Shown: one piece after another, positions 57,737-64,000 of the stretch | Position numbering within the stretch: the stretch's first letter is position 1 | How the letters are laid out: every line of letters begins with the position of its first letter | Source: Flammeovirgaceae bacterium BBD 1991-12 | GTDB taxonomy: Bacteria; Bacteroidota; Bacteroidia; Cytophagales; Cyclobacteriaceae | NCBI GenBank assembly: GCA_001657315.1 | Contig: LYSV01000012.1 | Span: 1 to 64,000 of the forward strand | DNA length: 64,000 bases | Reading direction: 5' to 3' | The notes under the pieces: model-generated | The model's input: only the letters and a program-made list of their open reading frames with translations | What the model was told of the DNA's origin: nothing | The model's database searches: none | Position numbers and translations under genes: made by a program

Positions 57737-57791
57737 GACGTGCGAACCGTGGACGTGGACATGAGCATAAGCATGTGATGGTTGTCGGGGA

Positions 57792-60700
57792 TCAGTTCGG
57801 TTTATCACCATCTTTGGTTGTGCGCTTCTGATCAACGGTAGCATCCGGTTCGGTAGGACCGGGTTCATTTTTTCGTTTTTCCAGGGCTTTTTTCCGGCTT
57901 TTACGAAAGAGCTCCTTTATCTCATCAAAACTTTGTGTGTGGATCAGGCTAAAGCCTGTGGTGATAGTGTTCTGTGATTCTTCGTTGGGATTAATAGGGT
58001 TATAGTTAGTACGGTTGTACATTTTCACTTTAAATTTGCCGTCTTCCGTCAACAGGTACTCAAGGGTCCAGTCGCCTGCTATGCTGTTGACATCGGCTTT
58101 GTTTTGCTGATTGGTGAAACCACCATCCCGTGTTACACGCAGGCGGCCGTCGAGGAAAGTATAGGAGAGCCTGAGCTGGAAGGTGTTGAAGGCATCCGGG
58201 TCCAGGGCACCAATGTCAAGGTCTATTTCAAGGTTCTCATCCACCTGGGTCACCCAGTAGCTCAGCTGGTTGGATAATAGCTCACTTACACTGCTGGAAA
58301 TGGATCCGCCGGTATTGAAGGATTGTAACGGGCTGAATTTTCTTAGCACGATCAGACTAAATACCTGCCGTTTCAGTTCCTGCTCATCGATACTGTTCTT
58401 AAAAATCATGAACTCGAACTCGAGATCGACACTATTTGCGCCACTACCTGTTCCTCCCTCCGGTATCTGTACCGGGATGTTCCTGGGTAGGTTTTCGGCA
58501 GTTATGTCAAACTGTACCTCCGGCGATAACAGCCTGCCATCAATATCCAGCAATACCTGTACGGGATAGTTCCTGCGCAGTTCCGGCGTGCTGCTGTAAT
58601 CCGTATTGTACTGGGACTCCAGCAGAGGCAGGAAGGAAGCCACCTGATTATAGGAAGCCTTCAGGTCCATCACACCCTCATAGGGATCGCCATACCAGGA
58701 TATCCTGCTGTTGGGGAGGATCTCAAACTCCTTGTTTATGATATTGTAGAGTGTAAAATTATAGCCCCCCTCCTGTATGACATAATCACCGAACATATTG
58801 AAATCACCCTTGGTATTGATCTGTAACGTCAGGTCGCCGTTACCTCTGCCACGGATGATGTCTCCTGCCTTGATGTCAAATATGATCTCGCAGTAAGCGT
58901 CCGGCGTGATGTTGAGGTCAAAGTCAAGGTTCAGGCCCCTGAGGTCTACTTTTTGTTCAAGAAGCTCGATGCGGCTTGTAGAATCCTTCAGGTCCACAAA
59001 GTTGATAAACTCTTCCTTTTCAATGTTTCCGGTATTTCCTATGGGTATAAAGATCCGCGTACCTTTCTCGGTGGTGGCATTGGCCGTGATCACCATGTTT
59101 TTGGTGGGACCATAAAACCTGATATTGCCTGAGGCTATGCCCGTGCCATAGAAGAGGTTATTGTCCTTTGCGGTGGTATTCAGTACGAGGAAGTTATCTA
59201 TGGATCCTCCCAGGTCCATGAAAAAGTCCCTGAAATTGTTGTGACTTATAAAACCATCCATGTACCCAAGGTTGCTCCTTGTGTCGGAAACCGTCATATT
59301 GTCAAAGCCGATTTTGTCCTTTTCCATATAAAACCGCCCTCTGAAGTCATAATCTGTGTTCAGGTAGTTGACATGCATGCCTCCGTTGCTAATGGTACCC
59401 TCACCCTGTATGACTGGTCCTGACAGATTTCCGGTAATTTTCAGGAAACCTCTGGCCGTACCTGTGATCTGGGTGAAATAATTTTCCAGGAATGGTTCTA
59501 TGGTCTTGAGCTCAGTATTGTTCAGTTCAGCTTCCAGTTGTAGGCCATCCTGTTTCTTCGGCGCATAGTAACCTTCTATATCCAGCACCCTTTCCTCTAG
59601 CCGGTCTACGTAAAAGCCGATATCAAACCGGTCATTTTTGCCATCCCATATGTTTTTGCCATAAATATCGCCTACTACGAATTCATTTACGGTGAATTCA
59701 TCAACAGTCAGTTCGCTGTTGATCTGTACATCTCCATAATAATCCGAGACAGTTACATAACCGTCGATCTTTCCGTCCAACTGTTTGTTAATAATACTGT
59801 TAATGTTGTCAATCCCCAGGCTGTCAATTTTTAGTGTCATTTTTTTTGCCGGGTCTTCGGACAGATTTCCGTTAAGGGATACCCGCTGGTTTTCATGGTA
59901 GATCACCATATCTGTCACAGCTACTTCCCGGCCTTCTATAGCTATCAGGTTATTTTCCTTCACTGTCCATTTATCTTCAAGTATATGAATGTCTGAGGGG
60001 TCAAGCTTGAGTTCTGTCCGGTCAGGAAGAAAATCGATGGCCCCTGTCAGTTGAGCGTAATTGGGGTACCGCACCTGCTTCAGATCAAATTCAAAGTCGA
60101 TATGCTTGTCACTCCAGATGCCTTCCAGAAAGAGGTCCTTTGTATTGATGCCTGCAATCATTTGGTACTCAGAAGCCACATACGCCATGGCCAGAACACT
60201 GGTGCTGTCCGCTATTTTGGATATGTTCAATTGCAGATCGTCATTAACGAACATATCGGAGCGGTAGACGAGTGTATCAATGGAGGACTCGATGTTCAAA
60301 ATGGAGGTATACCCCCCGGTCAGGTCACCTTCTATTTTGGTGTGGGGTGACAGGTGAAGGTCCGGGATGAATACGGCAGCAATCGGATCAATGTCATGTA
60401 TTTCTACAGAATAATTCAGTGTATAGTTGGGATGATCGGTTTTCTTTCCCGAATAATATTCTGCCAGTACCTGGGCATCGTTTTGCAGGTTAAGCTGGTA
60501 TTCATAGATCAGCCGTTTCAGGTCTTTGTACACATTACTGAATTCAAATTCACCATTGATGTTGATCCTGAAAAGGTTGGTGCTGATGAATACGTTCCTC
60601 ATGGACTCATCACGGTCGGATATGAAGGCCAGAGAATCAATGTCAAGCTGCTGACCGTCTTTTCTGACAGTAGTATTGATGAAATTGGCCGATCCCAGTA

Positions 60701-62375
60701 TCTCATCCAGCTTCAGTCCCTGAGCATTTACGTCCAGAGTGCTCCTTACGAAAAAGTCATCCGTGGTAAGGTTAAGAGGCTTTAGAAAGGCTGTATCCAA
60801 CTGCGCTCTCAGATTAAAGAAATCTATACCTCCCCGTATGTCGATGGACCCGTTGAGATCCATTTTCAGATTGGGATCATCTATACTTACAAAACCCTCA
60901 AAAAACTCTTTGGTAAAGCGGGCGTCTGTTTTGATATTGACATAATTGTAATTGTTCAACCCTATGCTGTCGATGTTCCCCTTCAATTCAAAATTTGCCC
61001 GCTCCAGTGTAAAACCTGTCCCTTCAATTTCCCCGTTCAGTGTTACCTTTTGAAATATTTTATTTTCGGTGTAGCCGCCAATGTCGAAGTTGGTCATTTT
61101 AAGCGCACCCTTGTAATAGGATTTATTGATGTCTTCATCCAGTTTCAGGTTGATATCCGAGTTGATACGGCCATACTTTGTGTAGAAGTCACCATTGGCT
61201 ACAAAGTCATTCACAAATCCGACAAATTCTGCATTAAAACCTATATTTTCAAAAGGGGCCAGCCTGTTGTAGGTCTTTTTCTTCAGGTACTTTTTCAGAT
61301 CGGTTATGATGGCATAGGAATCGACGAGGTCAAAATCAATGGAGGTTTCATCGATATAGGGTAGCCCAACCATCCTCATCTTTCCCCTGAACACTGATCC
61401 TTCACCGAACTTCAGGTCAAGATTCGAGAAGAGGAATGAGTTAATACGTCCGTTGAAGTTCCCCGTTATCGTAAAGTACTCGTTCACTTCTTTGAAATAG
61501 GGAACAAACTGAGCCAGTTGATCGCTGTGGATCCGCGAATCATTGAACCATGCCGTTACACGTACCCGAGAAGTGAACCTGCTGAGATCCGTGGGTTGAT
61601 TGTACTGAAAGACCACAGAGTCCTTGATCCGTGTTTTACCGGCGATCAGGTCGAGGTCATTGAACTTAAGAGCCTGGCCAGAGTAAAAGAAGGAAGACTC
61701 CATTTTGTCTATTTGCAGGCCCGAAATACTGTCCTTACCCTGGAGGGACCGCACCTCCAGCGCAAAAGTATCCGCTACAGCCAGCAGGTTGTCAAACTCT
61801 CCGTTAATATTATAAATAGTGAAGTGAGTATGATCGAAGCCGGTATGAATAGAATCCTTGTATGGATCATTGTAACGGAATACTGAGTTTTTGAGCTTGA
61901 CATGACCTATTGTAAATGAGGCCGAAGATCCATCCGACCCTTTTCCCAGCGCCTTAAGTCGTCTGACGAATTCACTGATGTTCAGGGTGGTTGTAGAATC
62001 ATTGATTCGGATCTTTTTGAGGCTTACCTGTGCGTCTGTCAGGTAAATGTTATCCAGGCCTTTGTCCCGACCTTCAAAAAATACTTTTAGTTCGTAATTT
62101 ACGCTTAAAGACGGTGCCTGGATCATCAGGTTACCGTAGGGGTCTACTACCTTTAATCCGTCGATCCGTACCTGATCGAACCAATCGATATTAACCCCCT
62201 TCAGTGAGACTGAAAATCCCGTTAGTTCACTAAGCTGTTCTGAGAGATAGCTTACGAGCCTGGTCTGGACATACGGGACCTGTACTACCCCGGCCAGTAA
62301 TGCCAATGAGATGAAAACTGACAGTAATAGCCAAAGAATTGTCCTGACTATCCGTTTTTTAATAACTTGCGCCAA
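57792..62375 (-). CDS. tamB: TamB-like translocation/assembly module protein
   Basis: 1527 aa, N-terminal TM, AsmA-like repeats, C-terminal DUF490 motifs; TTG start. Confidence 0.9.
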   Translation of the reverse strand: MAQVIKKRIVRTILWLLLSVFISLALLAGVVQVPYVQTRLVSYLSEQLSELTGFSVSLKGVNIDWFDQVRIDGLKVVDPYGNLMIQAPSLSVNYELKVFFEGRDKGLDNIYLTDAQVSLKKIRINDSTTTLNISEFVRRLKALGKGSDGSSASFTIGHVKLKNSVFRYNDPYKDSIHTGFDHTHFTIYNINGEFDNLLAVADTFALEVRSLQGKDSISGLQIDKMESSFFYSGQALKFNDLDLIAGKTRIKDSVVFQYNQPTDLSRFTSRVRVTAWFNDSRIHSDQLAQFVPYFKEVNEYFTITGNFNGRINSFLFSNLDLKFGEGSVFRGKMRMVGLPYIDETSIDFDLVDSYAIITDLKKYLKKKTYNRLAPFENIGFNAEFVGFVNDFVANGDFYTKYGRINSDINLKLDEDINKSYYKGALKMTNFDIGGYTENKIFQKVTLNGEIEGTGFTLERANFELKGNIDSIGLNNYNYVNIKTDARFTKEFFEGFVSIDDPNLKMDLNGSIDIRGGIDFFNLRAQLDTAFLKPLNLTTDDFFVRSTLDVNAQGLKLDEILGSANFINTTVRKDGQQLDIDSLAFISDRDESMRNVFISTNLFRININGEFEFSNVYKDLKRLIYEYQLNLQNDAQVLAEYYSGKKTDHPNYTLNYSVEIHDIDPIAAVFIPDLHLSPHTKIEGDLTGGYTSILNIESSIDTLVYRSDMFVNDDLQLNISKIADSTSVLAMAYVASEYQMIAGINTKDLFLEGIWSDKHIDFEFDLKQVRYPNYAQLTGAIDFLPDRTELKLDPSDIHILEDKWTVKENNLIAIEGREVAVTDMVIYHENQRVSLNGNLSEDPAKKMTLKIDSLGIDNINSIINKQLDGKIDGYVTVSDYYGDVQINSELTVDEFTVNEFVVGDIYGKNIWDGKNDRFDIGFYVDRLEERVLDIEGYYAPKKQDGLQLEAELNNTELKTIEPFLENYFTQITGTARGFLKITGNLSGPVIQGEGTISNGGMHVNYLNTDYDFRGRFYMEKDKIGFDNMTVSDTRSNLGYMDGFISHNNFRDFFMDLGGSIDNFLVLNTTAKDNNLFYGTGIASGNIRFYGPTKNMVITANATTEKGTRIFIPIGNTGNIEKEEFINFVDLKDSTSRIELLEQKVDLRGLNLDFDLNITPDAYCEIIFDIKAGDIIRGRGNGDLTLQINTKGDFNMFGDYVIQEGGYNFTLYNIINKEFEILPNSRISWYGDPYEGVMDLKASYNQVASFLPLLESQYNTDYSSTPELRRNYPVQVLLDIDGRLLSPEVQFDITAENLPRNIPVQIPEGGTGSGANSVDLEFEFMIFKNSIDEQELKRQVFSLIVLRKFSPLQSFNTGGSISSSVSELLSNQLSYWVTQVDENLEIDLDIGALDPDAFNTFQLRLSYTFLDGRLRVTRDGGFTNQQNKADVNSIAGDWTLEYLLTEDGKFKVKMYNRTNYNPINPNEESQNTITTGFSLIHTQSFDEIKELFRKSRKKALEKRKNEPGPTEPDATVDQKRTTKDGDKPN

Positions 62376-62386
62376 ATTTTTTCCGA

Positions 62387-63391
62387 ATGGGTCCCACTAT
62401 ACTCGCCATAGAATCATCCTGTGATGAAACCTCCGCTGCTGTTATTAAGAACGGCAAAGTACTTAATAATATCATAGCAACGCAATCAGTACACGAAAAT
62501 TATGGAGGTGTGGTTCCCGAACTGGCTTCAAGGGCTCATCAGCAAAATATAGTACCGGTAGTGGCTGAGGCACTTAAAAATACCGGTATCGATAAGCGGG
62601 AGCTGGATGCGGTGGCTTTTACGCAGGGTCCGGGCCTTTTGGGAGCGCTTTTGGTGGGGACGTCCTTTGCCAAGTCAATGGCTTTGGGGTTGGACATTCC
62701 TTTGATCGGGGTGAATCACATGCAGGCTCATATTCTCGCTCATTTTATTGATGATCCCAAACCCGGTTTCCCCTTTCTGTGCCTTACAGTGAGTGGAGGT
62801 CATACCCAGATCGTGCTGGTAAAGGACCATCTCGATATGGAAGTGGTCGGAGAAACCATGGATGACGCTGTAGGTGAGGCTTTTGACAAATCCGCCAAAC
62901 TGTTGGGCTTGCCGTATCCCGGAGGCCCGCTTATTGACAAATATGCACGTGAAGGGGACCCTCACAGGTTTTCATTTCCTGACAGCGAGGTAGAGGGGTT
63001 GAACTTTTCGTTTAGTGGCATCAAAACGGCGTTTTTGTACTTTCTCCGTGATGAAAAAAAGAAAGATGAGAATTTCATAGAGAAAAATCTCAACGATATT
63101 TGCGCCAGTCTTCAGTACTCTCTGATCAGGATGCTTCTATTGAGGCTTGAAAAAGCCAGTACCCGGTATGGGATAGACCAAATAGCGCTGGCTGGAGGGG
63201 TGTCCGCCAACTACGGGCTTCGTGAAGCCCTGACACGGATGGCAAAGACCAGGAACTGGAATTTTTACATTCCGGATTTTGAATACTGTACTGACAATGC
63301 GGCGATGATCGCTATAACAGCTCATTTTAAGTACCTGAAAAAGGAATTCTCATCGTTACGTGTGAGTTCTGAGGCTAGAATGAAGTTTTGA
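62387..63391 (+). CDS. tsaD: tRNA N6-adenosine threonylcarbamoyltransferase
   Basis: MGPTILAIESSCDETSAAVI, HMQAHILAHF, SGGHTQIV, GGVSANYGLR. Confidence 0.97.
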   Translation: MGPTILAIESSCDETSAAVIKNGKVLNNIIATQSVHENYGGVVPELASRAHQQNIVPVVAEALKNTGIDKRELDAVAFTQGPGLLGALLVGTSFAKSMALGLDIPLIGVNHMQAHILAHFIDDPKPGFPFLCLTVSGGHTQIVLVKDHLDMEVVGETMDDAVGEAFDKSAKLLGLPYPGGPLIDKYAREGDPHRFSFPDSEVEGLNFSFSGIKTAFLYFLRDEKKKDENFIEKNLNDICASLQYSLIRMLLLRLEKASTRYGIDQIALAGGVSANYGLREALTRMAKTRNWNFYIPDFEYCTDNAAMIAITAHFKYLKKEFSSLRVSSEARMKF

Positions 63392-63402
63392 AGGAAGCAG
63401 AC

Positions 63403-63801
63403 ATGAAAAAGATTTTTGAACCCGGAGAGACCAGGGAATACTCCTACACGGTCACTGAAGCTGACAAGGCTGCATTTCATGGCAGAACAGTCCATAATGT
63501 TTGCTCTACTTTTACCCTTGCGCGTGAAATAGAATGGTCTACCCGCCTGTTTGTGCTGGATATGAAAGAAGATGATGAAGAAGGTGTGGGCACTATGCTG
63601 ACGATCGACCACAGGGCACCGGCATTTGTGGGTGAAACGCTCCATATACGGTCGGAAATAAAGGAAATTCGGAAAAATGAATTGATCTGCATATATAAAG
63701 TGCTGGTAAATAATCGTTTAGTTGCAGAAGGAACAACCGGCCAAAAGATTTTAAAGAAAAGCAGGTTGAAAGAGATTTTTTCTACCTTTGAAAAACCATG
63801 A
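63403..63801 (+). CDS. Hotdog-fold thioesterase-like protein
   Basis: [41 protein letters not shown]...; fluoroacetyl-CoA-thioesterase-like; ATG 63403 (or TTG 63388). Confidence 0.7.
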   Translation: MKKIFEPGETREYSYTVTEADKAAFHGRTVHNVCSTFTLAREIEWSTRLFVLDMKEDDEEGVGTMLTIDHRAPAFVGETLHIRSEIKEIRKNELICIYKVLVNNRLVAEGTTGQKILKKSRLKEIFSTFEKP

Positions 63802-64000
63802 CAAAGGAAAAGACAAGATTTTCTAATAATATTGACATAAAAAACAGGAAGGCCCGCTTTGAATTTGAGTTCATAGATACGTATGAGGCAGGGATTGTGT
63901 TGAAGGGTACGGAAATAAAGTCGATACGTGAAGGTAAGGTTAGTTTGCAGGAAGGGTACTGTTATTTCAAAAACGGGGAGCTGTTCTCGAAAGGAATAAA
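63798..64000 (+). CDS. smpB: SsrA-binding protein, 5' part (truncated by window end)
   Basis: [63 protein letters not shown]. Confidence 0.95.
   Translation, partial: MTKEKTRFSNNIDIKNRKARFEFEFIDTYEAGIVLKGTEIKSIREGKVSLQEGYCYFKNGELFSKGI

Noticed and set aside
1-64000. tRNA, rRNA or tmRNA genes
   Set aside because: None could be supported by eye; tRNAscan-SE/Infernal would be needed. Only rnpB is claimed.

Overview
This looks like a Bacteroidota (Cytophagales-like) chromosomal window. The phylum call rests on gene content, T9SS-type C-termini and a hybrid two-component regulator; no database search was run. Ordinary content includes: a sulfatase / GH28 / GH2 cluster; a NarL-type response regulator plus TPR histidine kinase; GH16-ricin and GH2 beta-mannosidase genes; a TolC/MFP/RND efflux operon; YeeE/YedE transporters; an HTCS regulator; ssb, ald, a fused E1 2-oxoacid dehydrogenase, an NtrC-like regulator, rnpB, tamB, tsaD and the start of smpB. 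Observations most worth a second look: (1) an uncharacterised, apparently signal-peptide-less divergent module at 11.06-17.82 kb, comprising a TPR-HK/RR operon with a 169-aa orphan facing an orphan protein, a tail-collar-like protein, a leaderless subtilase and a 78-aa propeptide-like protein; (2) an RNase P RNA gene in which four hairpins carry variants of one CCCGATAnnTATCGGG palindrome; (3) a dispersed, usually paired hairpin repeat (TGGTCTGTG-TCCT-CACAGACCA) at three loci, which generates spurious 'VCEDTDHG' peptides; (4) a HEPN-like protein in an AT-rich islet, next to an XRE regulator whose C-terminus recurs as a fragment 2.8 kb away; (5) a sigma factor adjoining a SnoaL-like protein, an MGMT-like protein without the catalytic Cys, and a probable 3' frameshift in the beta-mannosidase.
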